Below, piece by piece: positions 1-11,014 of a stretch of DNA of 64,000 nucleotides. Within the stretch, counting starts at the first letter, position 1; each line of letters starts with the position of its first letter. The notes beneath the pieces were generated by a model, which saw nothing but the letters and a program-made list of their open reading frames with translations, did not search any database and was not told the DNA's origin. Position numbers and translations under genes: made by a program. Origin of the DNA: Malachius bipustulatus (lineage: Eukaryota; Arthropoda; Insecta; Coleoptera; Melyridae); contig OU342630.1 of NCBI GenBank assembly GCA_910589415.1, positions 87,788,186 to 87,852,185 of the forward strand, given 5' to 3'.

Positions 1-1065
1 GGATTACCGAGCAGTCTTGTTTTAACTTACTTATGTTGACTTTCTCATAAAATCGTAGAGAAAATAGCGTCTACTACTCGCGTAGAATGATCATTATTCA
101 CCTGGACGTTCCGACACTTGCCTACGGCTTGCGTTGGAAGTTTCGTTCTCGTGAATCATTGAAGAATACATACTCGGAAGAATATGCTATTAACTTTCTA
201 TTATTTATAATATTTAGTATTTAAATTCATTACATTTAGGATTTAGATATCAATATTCTCTATTAGAAGTAAATTTTAATAAAAAATATGCTTGAAAATA
301 TCTAACCGTCGTTTTATTGGATGTTCATATAGGACCGACTCCAATTCTTGGCCTAGAGATTATTGTGTATGTAAACAACTGGTGAAATTGAAATACAAAC
401 ATTGTAAGTAGGTATACATAGGTATTTATAGAAAAATAAAAACATGATAAATTTTGTGGGGACAAAAAACTCGGCGAATTTTTAGAAACTATTTTTAAAC
501 TAAGTTGACTTTTTATCGTTTCTCGTAGAAATGGCAGAAAATCAATAATTTTTTTTAATTTAAAAATGTATAAATAAGTAGGTAAGTATAAATATTGCAG
601 GTTCTTTTATGACAAACGCAACTTACTCTGCTGTGGAAGTGGTGTCGAAGAAATTACCTGGGGAGTAATAGGTATTACTCTTTAACTGTGGCCTAGATAG
701 TGTGGGACCCAATAGAACCTTGGGATTCCCCAAAAGAAAAGAAAAATTCGGTCCTTGAATATTGCTTCTGAATCTTTAGGGTAAATGTCTGGATAAACAT
801 ACATTGCATACGTCATCGAAGTGCATGGTCAATCATCAAATATAAAATGCTCACAAGAAATAAACGTCAAAATACCAAGCAAAAGACACAGCAAACACAA
901 TTTTTAAAAAAACGCACGATTGACTTACATGTTCAACATTTTGACAGACAGAAACGCGTCCACAGAATAGAATGTATTACGAAGTAGAAACTTGATAAAA
1001 AAATTTCGGCACATTACGTTGGTACCATTGAAGAACGTCTATATGGATTGTTGGTATATTTGGTA
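1..1065. other. Intronic sequence, no gene seen
   Basis: AT-rich sequence left of the syntrophin coding exon, so most likely inside a syntrophin intron. I see no exon, RNA gene or clear repeat boundary here. Confidence 0.4.
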
Positions 1066-1897
1066 TTAGATGTACGGAGTGATGTGAAGTGAAGAGTGCA
1101 AAAAAGAGACACCACGAAGTTTGTTGATTTGTATAGTCCCAAATTTAGTTTCGGCCAAATGGTCAACAGTATGATAAGCATGCATCAGACACTCCAAGAC
1201 TAGCTCCAAAACAAACATGGACGGCGCATTCAAAACATTAAGCTTAACAAAAACCCGTCTACAATCACCTCTGTCATCAAAAGGATAAACGACGTGGTGT
1301 ATCGGATTCAGCGTAGTGGGGCCCCCAAGTGAAAGATGACTGTACCTATCCAATGCCCGGCGCTATCGCTCGAATTACTCGTCTCTGCAATCCGAAAACT
1401 CTATTCCTCGCTCTATTCAAACTTAGTACCGGGGTTGATACCATCCCTACCAAATTTCGGATTACAAATATATTCTTACTTCGTTTCCTTGTCAATACAT
1501 CAACTTGATGAGTCCATGGCAGGCATGGGTCAATGTAAACCCCCAAAAAACGAACTCCCTCAGCAGTATCAAAATCTGTTACGTTTTTTGGTATATTGAC
1601 CGTGAATAACATCTTCTCTGTTTGATACGCGGTCAAGTTATTGGCTGCAAACCAATTTTGTGCCTTTGAATGAGCCTCGTAACCAAGCTCACTGATCATG
1701 CCCAGATCACGAAACCTGACTAACAACGGAGTCGTTAGCCCAAAGAATAGTTTCCGTGCTCTGCAAGGAAGCTGGAAGTCGTTTATATAAATGAGGAATA
1801 GCAGCGGTCCAAGTATCGGATCCTGCGGCACCCCTTTTACCTTTTATTGTGAGCCTAGAGGAGAGTTAGACACTACGTTCTTTAGCAGTCCAAAATA
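1066..1897 (-). pseudogene. LINE reverse transcriptase remnant (Jockey/CR1-like)
   Basis: Decayed non-LTR retrotransposon read on the minus strand. Around 1831 the frame carries the RT motif PILGPLLFLIYINDF. A VRFLGVYIDPCLPWTHQVD block (RT C-terminal region) follows, then FGLQRRVIRAIAPG, the usual connection domain of Jockey/CR1 elements. A shifted frame at 1353-1066 continues with a DCRRVFVKLNVLNAPSMF segment typical of the C-terminus. The YADD catalytic box is not intact and frameshifts separate the blocks, so it cannot encode an active enzyme. It lies in the presumed syntrophin intron and on the same strand as that gene. Confidence 0.85.
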
Positions 1898-2727
1898 AAG
1901 AACCAGGTGTTTTTCTTTTTTTTTCTCAACAGCTTTTTTTATTATTATTACATACATTCTTGTGGCTACTGTCTGGCAACATCGCTGTCTAACACATGCG
2001 TAACACTTTTAATAACCATCTACATACAACAGATGAGCGTAATGCGTAAACAAACCGTTGAATTGTGTACCTATTTTGTGTTTCCTGCCTTCTGTATGTT
2101 GTTTAATTACATGGTAATTGCTATCAACCGACGATGAACAATGAACATATTATGTGATCTATACAAGAGCTACCCATTAACTTACATTTCAGTTTAAAAA
2201 TTTGATTGTGTAACTTCAAAAAGTGCAAAGAAAAATTCAGCTTTCTATTTTCCATGTAAAATCTTTCGAACATTTCAAGTCGATAACATTTTCTTGCACT
2301 TTTTAGAAGTCTTATATGTTTGTTTGTTTAAAGTGTTTGACGAAAAGTTATTTCTAGAATGTAGTCCCTGAGCAGTCAAAAACTCTTTTACTTTTTCAAA
2401 AACAAAATTTTCCAATACACGCCCACACATCCCAAGCTCACGTCAAAAATTTCACGTTTGATATGAGTCTATGGAATCGGTGTTAACTTCTTTCAAGTCG
2501 AGAACGCCCCTGCACTGATGAATTGTGAAAATTCAAAGGAGACTCCGGAAATCGACGGAAATTCACTGATTTAACACTGATTGAGTTTAGCTTAACTGGG
2601 GTTTTATTCACCGATTGTTGTGTGGTCAAAGTTTTGGATTTAAGAGATGATAATTGCTTCGTTATCATAACTCGGTTTCTCCATAACTCGGTTTATTAAT
2701 ATCGCACACCCGCTTCAATTTAAAATA
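1898..2727. other. Intronic sequence, no gene seen
   Basis: AT-rich stretch between the LINE remnant and the mariner-like element. No coding signal was recognised. The TA immediately before 2728 is the left target duplication of the next element. Confidence 0.35.
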
Positions 2728-4428
2728 CAGGGTGTCTCGTAATAAGCGTGCAATACTGAGACAGCAGATTCTATTTTCAAAAATATGAAAAAAGTTCCTT
2801 TAAAAATACGTCGAGAAATGCTTCCGAAGAGGTCTACAGCCCCCGAAAGGGGAGCTCATGAAGATGGTTTTTATTTAATATCTCCGAAACCGTTCAAAAT
2901 AGAAAAGTGAAGTTTTGGGAATTTGTCAAACTTTTTATGTCCAATAAGATGCAATTACAACAATTTTAAAATTTCCATTAGAGGAGGTGACATAGGCGAG
3001 GCGTGAGGTTAAAACCACCCTAAATTTTTTTGTACGTTCGTGCCAGGATTTCATATCAGATTATGAAATGCTGAAGTTTTTTTACACAAAAAAGGTCGTC
3101 ATGTTGAATTTCGATAACATGCACCGTTTTCGCTTAAAATCGATTTGAAAATTACCTTACCTTACATGGCATAAAAATTGACAATGAAACACAACTAGAG
3201 AAAAGTTGCAGGTCAGTTTTTTTTTTTTTACTTGTGCAACTGCTCAAAACCATTTCGGTCAACGCATAATCGGGATCGACGACTCAGAGCTCGAGAAGCC
3301 ACGTGACTTTTTGCCGAGAGTACTGTTCTGCCAAGGAGTTTTAAATAATGAACTAAGGATGGAGCATTTAATATGCATAATAGCACCCATTTTTGGGCCT
3401 ACGAAAATCCGTAATTAGTACGACGGACGAGCTTCCAACGTAGATTTTCGGTGAATTTATGGGCTGGAATAATGAATAACAGGAGATCAACTAACTGGTC
3501 CAATAGAACTCCCAATCGCCTTAATGCGAATGGTTACGTGATCTTTCTCGAAAACAATCTCGGTGAACTATTGGAAGATGTTCCGTTGAATTTGAGAAAC
3601 ATGATGTGGTATCAACATGATGGTGCGCCAGATCATTATGCGCGAAATGCCAGACAATAGCTAAATGACAACTTTCCCGATCGGTGGATCGGTCGTAATG
3701 GGCCCGTATCTTGACCAGTCCGATCTCCCGACTTAAACCCTCTAGACTTTTATTTTTGGGGGGCGTCTAATAAGGAGTTGCTGCAAATAATGAATGTAGC
3801 TGCCAATGAAATTAAAAGGAACCAATTCCAAAAAAAAAATCCAAAAAGGAGCTTCTCGAGCTCTGAGTCGACGGGCCCGATTATGCGTTGATTCATTTTC
3901 AGCAGTTGCTCAAGTAAAAAAAAAACTGACCTGAAAGTTTTTCTCTAGTTGTTTTTCATTATGAATTTTTATGCCATGTAAGGTAATTTTCAAATCGATT
4001 TTAAGCGAAAACGGTGCATGTTATCGAAATTCAACAAGACGACCTTTTTTGTGTAAAAAACTTCAACATTTCATAATCTGATATCAAATACTCGCACGAG
4101 GTACGTACAAAAAAAGTTAGGGTGGTTTTTACCTCACTCCTCACCAATCTGATCCCCCATAATGGAAATTTTGTGATTGTTGTAATTGCATCTTATTTTC
4201 GATCTTATTGGTCATAAAAAGTTTGATAAATTCCCAAAATTTCACTTTTCTATCTTGAACGGTTTCGGAGATCTTAAACAAAAACCATCTTCATGGGCTC
4301 CCCTTTCGGGGGCTGCTGCAGCCTCCTGAGGAAGCATTTCTCGACTTATTTTATTAGGAACTTTTTTTCATATTTTTGAAAATAGAATGTGCTGTTTCTG
4401 TATTGCACGCTGATTACGGGACATCCTG
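2728..4428. mobile_element. Mariner-like element with ~575-bp terminal inverted repeats
   Basis: A 1.7-kb element flanked by TA on both sides (2726-2727 and 4429-4430). It begins CAGGGTGTCTCGTAATAAGCG and ends with the diverged complement. The left arm (2728 to about 3303) pairs with the right arm (about 3848 to 4428), including the CCCCGAAAGGGGAG block and the CTCAGAGCTCGAGAAGC block at the inner ends. The loop holds a transposase remnant. TA duplication plus the transposase motifs place it in the IS630-Tc1-mariner superfamily. Arms this long are unusual for that group. Confidence 0.9.
3330..3830 (+). pseudogene. Mariner-type transposase fragment
   Basis: C-terminal part of a DDE transposase between the two long arms. 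The frame reads NANGYVIFLENNLGELLEDVP, then MWYQHDGAPDHYARNARQ, which contains the second catalytic aspartate of mariner transposases. After stops come RWIGRNGP and RSPDLNPLDFYFWG, the family's conserved (W)P-RSPDL-P-DFF-WG block. In-frame stops after the ARNARQ block and before PVRSPD, together with loss of the N-terminal DNA-binding domain, make it inactive. It would be functional only in trans, from another copy. Confidence 0.85.
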
Positions 4429-5178
4429 TATTATAACCTCTAGGTAAATTAAAATATTGAAAAATGCCCCAGTTATGCCGCGAAAACTAAAAAAAAATAA
4501 CTACAAGCCTATGTATTATCTACTAGAAAAAGAACCAATATTATTAACGAATCAAGTTCATACACGTAATTTAATTGTGGTAGGTACTTTATTAAATTAT
4601 CCACATAAAGATAAGCATCATTCATTGTATTTTTTAATGTTTTGTACCTATAGGTTTTATTTATGAACTCTGCATGCCGTACGCCGATGTCTTATTTAAT
4701 TATTACTAGACAGGGAGTTGTAACCTTTTGGTTAGATATTAGATATCATCCTATTAATTCTAAATTAGTTTGCTAATTATTGTTCTACAAATGTAAAATC
4801 TGTCTAGCAATTAAATCTAGATAAAGAGGACGAAAAAGGAGAACTCGTCCTTGGAAAGGTAAATACTTCTCACCATTCAAAAAATAAGCATGACTTTACA
4901 AGACGAAATCATTCAACAATTATTATTAATAAAATCTGTTGAATCATCGGTTGAATCCTGCATGAATGGCAGTGACAGTGGGAGTTAAGTAGGTGTAACC
5001 CGAGGTGTAGCCTCTACTGGAAGTTTTACTATGTACGTAGTTGATAGTAATTCGCTGAACTTATTATTCGGATATAAACCCGATCAAAACAAAACATCAA
5101 AAGACATTACTTAGTTTTACATTTATCGTAGTCTCAAGTTGAGAGCAAAAGGAAGTCTTGCAAAACATAATCAGTTAC
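4429..5178. other. Syntrophin intron, proximal part
   Basis: Sequence directly downstream of the syntrophin splice donor (GT at 5178-5177, minus strand). No further exon was found on either strand. Confidence 0.5.
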
Positions 5179-5674
5179 CTTCTAATTCGACGACTTTCCC
5201 GGCTCGCTTGAGTGCTTTTACCGCCTCGTCGTGGGTCGCATCCCTCAAATCGTCCCCGTTCACTGACAGGATCGCATCCCCCACGTACAACTGTTCCGTC
5301 TGATCGGCTGCCATCCCTTTAAATATCTTACTAATCAGGATCGGCATCTTGTTCTCCTTTCCACCTTTGATCGAGATTCCCAGGCCGTTGTTATCCGATT
5401 TTATCACTCTCACTGACCGTTTTTGATTAGCCACAGCATCCGGAACATCCGGAGTCTCGCTCAATCCACTCGGAGTTTCGATGTTATTATTTAAAGTCCC
5501 GTTTAAAGTCGTCGTGTTCTCATAGGACTCGTCGAGGGTTATGCTAAGGTAATCGTCTTCTAGAGTAACGAACACCCGGTACCACTGACCGCGGACGAAA
5601 GTTTCCAGAGTTCCGGATTTGCCGTAGCAGCCCGGGGATGAGATCCCGTCTACGATACCGTCGCAAACACTCAT
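5179..5674 (-). CDS. Syn1: Syntrophin, first coding exon (partial gene)
   Basis: Encodes the N-terminus of an alpha/beta-type syntrophin, a cytoplasmic adaptor that links the dystrophin complex to signalling proteins and channels. I take the ATG at 5674-5672 as the start. It has A at -3. The longer open frame upstream begins with TTG and has no ATG. Residues about 20-52 ([20 protein letters not shown]) match the first half of the split PH domain. Residues 87-165 form a PDZ domain with the GLGI carboxylate-binding loop at 97-100, followed by SIKGG and MPILISKIF, very close to animal syntrophins. The exon ends GAA-G|GTAACT at 5179 (phase 1). The rest of the gene (PH2 and SU domains) lies beyond the left edge. 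Assignment to Syn1 rather than another paralogue rests on resemblance to the alpha/beta group. Confidence 0.92.
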
Positions 5675-6110
5675 TTTAACATTCCATGACAATCAAAACA
5701 GACCTGGACCTGAAAACACGTAGAAATTAATGCGGCGGCACCTGTTCGCTTAAGCAGACGGCGCGAAACTAACGTTACAAGTCCGGATCAGCTGTGCTGT
5801 GGAAAGGGGGGCCCGCTGCGATCAGACAATCATTCATCAGGAGACAGAGTGACGACATGACGACGTACGAATGCCATTCCGCAGGGCCGCGTGCTTACCA
5901 GCAGGGAATGCCGGACTAAAGCGTGAATCGTGATTAGTCAAAGGGCTCCCGGTTCCTCTTCTCGTGGACTCAGTCCGGGTGATTCGGCGCGATGGGAACC
6001 CTTCCGTTGCTATGACGACAGGTATTCGTCCCTTGGGGGTTGTGGAATGTCGACGGCTTATATGGGAGGGTAGTCTTGCCAACAGTGAGGGCATCTACAC
6101 TCCGGAAGCG
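5675..6110 (-). promoter_or_regulatory. Probable 5' UTR / promoter-proximal region of syntrophin
   Basis: The roughly 430 bp upstream of the syntrophin start codon are clearly richer in G+C and CpG than anything around them (for example the blocks near 5731-5770 and 5880-6060). That pattern often marks a promoter or 5' untranslated exon. A TTTTCAG acceptor-like site lies at about 5713-5719 (minus strand), so the leader may be spliced. No TATA box or start site can be fixed by eye. The 85-codon frame inside is probably a by-product of composition. Confidence 0.35.
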
Positions 6111-6781
6111 GAATTATAGACGATTTGTGAAGTGATCTATTATTAATTTGTTGAGTGGGTGTTAATAATTAATGCGGGATATACTTTTTAAAAGGTAGAG
6201 GTCGGAAGCTAGGTCAAGTTCATATGTTCATAATGAACGCGTGTATGGGCTGACTGAGCTCGTGTGTCTGTCTGTCTGCACGGATAAAAAATTATGTAAA
6301 ATCACTGCAATAATTAAAATAAAAAAAAATTAATACTAGGTAATTATTCATCGTTACCACAGTGTATTTTAATGTTTCATTATTTTCCTAAGTAATGATA
6401 TATTTATTGTTTTTAAGTGTTTTTAACTGACGTCCGGTTGCTTAATGATGATAACCCTATAAGATGCATTAAATAAAAATCGTTTATGCCGTTTTTCCGT
6501 GATTTTATTATTTACAAAATAAATGCACTCTTTATCTGACGAAAACTAAATCGTGTAACAAATCTAAACTAAAATTAGTGACATACAACAGAACAATACA
6601 TATTGATTCAGGTGAAGTTAGCAACGAAAAGTTAGCAACGGGAGTGGCTAAGCATACGGTTCCAGTACGATGATAATTAATTACCTAATCTGCTATTATT
6701 TCTTGAACGACGATGAATGCCACTTGATGAAGTCATTGTGAGGATATTTGCATGTAAAAATAAAAAATCCTAGCAACGTAG
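6111..6781. other. Intergenic, no gene seen
   Basis: AT-rich sequence between the syntrophin 5' region and the foldback element. No feature recognised. Confidence 0.35.
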
Positions 6782-7551
6782 GGGCGTGAATCTGGCGGCC
6801 GGGATCTAGCAGCCGATTTGACGGAAACGCACGAAGGTTCAGTAGCGTACCCTTTTGAAACGAATTCAATTTGGAGAGCATAAATATCACTAAAATGTCT
6901 CGTTTATTTATGCGCATGCGCACAAAACGTATACTCTTGCGGGAAGGGCAAAAAATAACAGGTTTGCTACAAAACACGCTGTAGATTGCCGTTAGCCACC
7001 CTGGGACTGGCATCGAAAAATACTTCATATATAGCTTTATAATCGTGCCGAAGGAAAAATTCTTACACTCTTTTCATCAGGGTGAAAAACCACCCCAAAG
7101 TTGAAAAAACGGCTGCTACTATAAAACAATTTTTCCTTCTGCACGATTTATATGAAGTATTTTTCGATGCCAGTCTCAGGGTGGCTAACGGCAACCTACA
7201 GGGTGTTTTATAGTAGCAGCCGTTTTTTCAACTGTGGGGTGGTTTTTCACCCTGATGAAAAGAGTGTAAGAATTTTTCCTTCGGCACGATTACAAATCTA
7301 TATATGAAGTATTTTTCGATGCCAGTCCTAGGGTGGCTACGGCAACCTACAGGCTGTTTTGTAGCAAACCCGTTATTTTTTGCTCTTCCCGCAAGAGTAT
7401 ACGTTTTGTGCGCATGCGCATAAATAAACGAGACATTTTAGTGATATTTATGCTCTCCAAATTGAATTCGTTTCAAAAGGGTATACGCTACTGAACCTTC
7501 GTGCGTTTCCGTCAAATCGGCTGCTTGATCCCGGCCGCCAGATTCACGCCG
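6782..7551. repeat. 780-bp foldback (palindromic) element
   Basis: The left part, starting GGCGTGAATCTGGCGGCC, reappears as its reverse complement ending near 7551. Matching continues inward through the GCGCATGCGCA block (6912 and 7412) and the CGTGCCGAAGGAAAAATTC block (7045 and 7275) to a centre near 7166. The motif TATGAAGTATTTTTCGATGCC occurs three times, once in the central loop. No transposase is present. It sits directly beside, and perhaps within, the first unit of the satellite array that follows. Confidence 0.85.
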
Positions 7552-7559
7552 GTCGTAGG

Positions 7560-8860
7560 TATAATGGGCAGTTCTCGTAGTTCAAGATCATTTTTACAGC
7601 TGGAAATCTGAACTTCCAAAATTCATGGCGGCCTTTCTGGGGCCGGACAAGACGAGTTTTCACAACGGAGGGACAGGGTTGATATTTATCTCCTTTGTTT
7701 AAAAAAAAAAACAGCAACGCATCAAGGGCAATTTTTATAGCCGAAAATCGAAAATTACAACACCTGAATAGCCAGATTCGGAAATTCAAAAAAATCATGG
7801 CGGCCATTCTGGGACAAGGCCAGTTTTCACTGGGGAATGATAGGGTTGATATCTCTTCTTGGTTTACGAAAATAAAAACCCCAGCTACGCACGAAAGGCA
7901 GTTTCTATAGCCCAAAATCGAAAATTACATCTGAATATCCAGATTTGGAAATTCAAAAAAATCAAGGCGGCTGTTCTGTGCACGGAAAAGGCGAGTTTTC
8001 ACGGGGGCATGATAGGGTTGATCTTTTTCCTTGATTTGGAAAAATAAAAACCCCAGTGACGCACGAAAGGCAGTTTTTTATAGCCCAAAATCTAAAAATA
8101 CAACACCTGAATATGCGGATCGGAATTTAAAAAAATCACGGTGACCCGAACAAGGCGAGTTTTCACAACGGCGTGAAAGGGTAAATCTTTTCCTGTCGTT
8201 TCAAAAAATTACAAACCCCAGCAACGCATCAAGGGCAGTTTTTATAGTTGAATATCAGGATATTGAGATGTTGTAATTTTCCATTTTCTGCTATAAAAAC
8301 CGGCCTTGATGCGTTGCTGGGGTTTTTATTTTTCAAAACGAATGATAAAGATCAACCCTGTCCCGCTGTTGTGAAAACTCGTCTTGTCCGGACTAAAAAC
8401 GGCCTCCATGATTTTTTTTAATTTCCGAATTCGAAAATTCAGGTGTTGTTATTTTCGATTTTCGGCTATAAAAATTGCCCTTGATGCGTTACTGGGGTTT
8501 TTATTTTTCCAAACGAAGGAGAAACGTCAATCCTGTCCTGCCGTTGTGAACACTCGACTTGTACGGGCCCAAAAAAAACGGGCCATTATTTTTTTTATTT
8601 CCGAATTTGGATATTCGGGGGTTTTAATTTTCGATTTTCGGCTATAAAAATTGCCCTTGATGCGTTGCTAGGGTTTTTATTTTTCAAAACGAAGGAGAAA
8701 AATCTACCCTGTCCCGCCGTTGTGAAAACTCGTCTTGTCCGAGCCCAAAACGACAGCCATGATTTTTTTGAATTTCCGAATCTGGATATTCAGGTGTTGT
8801 AATTTTCGATTTATGGCTATATAAAAATTGCCCTTGCTGGGGGTTGTTGTGGACTATATA
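7560..8860. repeat. Inverted satellite array, ~165-176-bp monomers
   Basis: Four diverged monomers run forward and three run in reverse. The shared phrase AGTTTTCAC occurs at about 7655, 7822, 7994 and 8158. Its complement GTGAAAACT or GTGAACACT occurs at 8371, 8545 and 8721. Other monomer landmarks are GCAACGCATCAAGGGCA, TTTTTATAGCC and CACCTGAATA. The orientation switches near 8260. The short open frames here are by-products of the repeat. Confidence 0.85.
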
Positions 8861-8861
8861 G

Positions 8862-9625
8862 TTGTGAAGTGTCTGATTGCTCGCATATCATGGTACGGTG
8901 ACTAATTGATCTTAGTACTTTCGACTGGAAGCTTTGTACGATGTTTAGTGATGTTGGTTTGGACATCCCCATAACTGGGGCTCATATTAGAACCATATAG
9001 GTTTTAGCATCGTTTTATACAAGCAGGATTTTACTAGAGATAGTTTTGACTTTCGGCCCAGGAGCCAATACATTTGCCAGAACTTAAGGTAGAGTTGCCT
9101 GCTTTTGGTTTAGATGTGCTTTTTCCATGTTAGTCTGTGGTCGAGGTGGAGGCCCAGGTACTTTACTTCTGTTGCAGTATAGGAAAGCGTACATTAGCTT
9201 TTTGTTTGTCGCATGGTAAACGTAATTTGTACCGATTTTGTTTGGTTTACCTTCATGCGCCATCGAGTGTACCAGTTATTGAGTATATTGAGGTGTTCTT
9301 GTAGGTTTAAAGAAGCTGTGACGGGATTTTCACTTACGGAGAGCACTGCTACATGGTCTGCGAAGGTGGCAATTGTTGTTAGTTGTCTCCGGGACGTCAG
9401 CTGTATTAATTATGAAGAGCAGCGGTCCCAGGACGCTACCTTAAGAGACACCAGAAGTTTATTATTTAACTTTTCTGAAAATTGTTCATTTGATAGGTAG
9501 GAATTGATTAGGAGGTAGTAGTTGTTCCTGTGCCTGACCTTATCGAATGCCTGTGAAATGTCTATACTAGAAGGATTACATTACAAAATTTGCTTTCCTC
9601 AAGGCTTTTGGATATTTCGTTTACT
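8862..9625 (-). pseudogene. Jockey-clade LINE remnant
   Basis: Read on the minus strand, frame fragments follow Jockey reverse transcriptase in order. NEISKSLEE lies near 9600. GSVLGPLLFI comes next, with an FADHVAVLS box near 9355 in place of FADD. KVNQTKSVQITF follows, then YLGLHLDHRLTWKKH. SKLSLVKSCLYKTMLKPIW leads into a QLWGC block near 8950-9030. Frameshifts, stops and the altered catalytic box show a dead copy. The 5' half, including any endonuclease, is missing. Confidence 0.85.
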
Positions 9626-10877
9626 AGCCGGTGGGACTGTTGGATTGTTGAGTACCCAAATTTTTTTCGTTGTTAAATTTAATAACAGTGTTAGAAGTTT
9701 TGTTTGAATGGATGGCGTTAATGTTATACAATATTGTAATAAAATAAAAATGTAATAATAAAAATAAAATATATTTATATTACAAAATAACTTTACAAAA
9801 GTAAAATCGAAAACAATTGAAAATTTCATAAAAATCACTAATTTTACTTCATTTCTACCTTATTTAAATAATATTTTTTCTTCAAACGTCAGTAAATCAG
9901 ACATTACTCGACTCAGTAGCCGGTCTCAAAGTTTCACTTTTCCTCCGCCGGAGCTAAAGTGTTGCCAAGCAACACTTTACCTCCGCCGGAGCTAAAGTGG
10001 TGCCATAGCAACATCAACATACAAACACATGGCTACCTGTTTAAGAATCAACTATTGAAATTTTATTAATGTAGGCCCATATATTCATCTAAAATTCAAC
10101 CTAAGATATGAAAACTCTCTAGTTTATTATTATCTAATAAGGTTAAAAGGAATTTGGTATTAATCAAACATAATCTTTGGAAAATCTACACCGAAACGAA
10201 GTAATTCTGTGAAACGTCATAATTATACCCGAAGCCGGACGGTCGACAGTCGTCTTCAGTCGAGTCGAGCTCGTGCTCGGCTCAGTCGGCTCAAACGTCA
10301 GAAAAAAAGTTGGGTTATTGCGAGGTAAACAAAAATAATTATTATTCCGTATTGAAATTTGAATGTTGAACATAAGGATAATAAATTATAACCATATACC
10401 TAGGTACATAAAGGAATCCAACATCTTATATTTTTATTATTGGGTAGGTATTAGTGCACAGTTTATACCTACCTACAATGACCTACATATTTAACATTCA
10501 ACTTCTGACTGACTGGCATCATCATTAAAAGAAAATGAAAAAATTGACCAAGCAGGGTCTAGCAAGAGGTAGGTAGATGTTATCATTAATTTTATAACTT
10601 ACTTACAAACTTTTATAACGTTTTTAATTTTGATTTTGCGATGATTAGTAGTTTAGTTACATAATTATTATTTTATTATTTTTCTTTAATAATTTCAATA
10701 ATAATTTCTCGATGTTCACTGACGTTGATGACAGTGTCAATTTGACAGCGTCGCGTTTCTATAGAAGCAGCCCATACTCCATACTCACCTACTTATACCA
10801 GTCCAAACCTTTTGAAAATTCGCTTTCCTTCAATTAAAAATGATGTTCTTGCTTAAATTTGCCCACGTTTGAAGAAA
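9626..10877. other. Intergenic, no gene seen
   Basis: AT-rich and without recognisable genes. It contains the short duplicated hairpin at 9935-10011 and a small GC-richer patch at about 10225-10290 of unknown origin. Confidence 0.35.
9935..10011. repeat. Tandem duplication of a 38-bp hairpin-containing unit
   Basis: Two adjacent near-identical units (9935-9972 and 9973-10011). Each contains the palindrome CTCCGCCGGAG followed by CTAAAGTG and a GTTGCCA or GGTGCCA tail. Confidence 0.7.
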
Positions 10878-11014
10878 AAATAGTATATTTTATTTGGAGG
10901 AAAAGTGACTTTTCATGGCTTGCTCTCTATTATCAGCCTCACTTCGTTCGGCTGATAAACACGAGCGCGCCATGAAAAGTGTCACTTTCCCTCCGTATAA
11001 AATAATATACTATT
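10878..11014. mobile_element. MITE with ~40-bp inverted repeats
   Basis: The left arm (AAATAGTATATTTTATTTGG, then GAAAAGTGACTTTTCATGGC) is matched by its complement at 10975-11014. The interior contains a second small hairpin around GCCTCACTTCGTTCGGC. The element is about 137 bp and encodes nothing. Confidence 0.75.

Noticed and set aside
5675..5692. Upstream start for syntrophin giving six extra residues
   Set aside because: The frame there opens with TTG, not ATG. The first ATG is at 5674-5672 with a good context.
5837..6094. 85-codon minus-strand frame upstream of syntrophin
   Set aside because: No recognisable domain. It lies in a CpG-rich stretch where stop codons are scarce, so it is likely chance or untranslated.
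7544..8647. Several open frames on both strands with shared peptide phrases
   Set aside because: They are translations of the satellite monomers, and the same words recur in different frames and on both strands.
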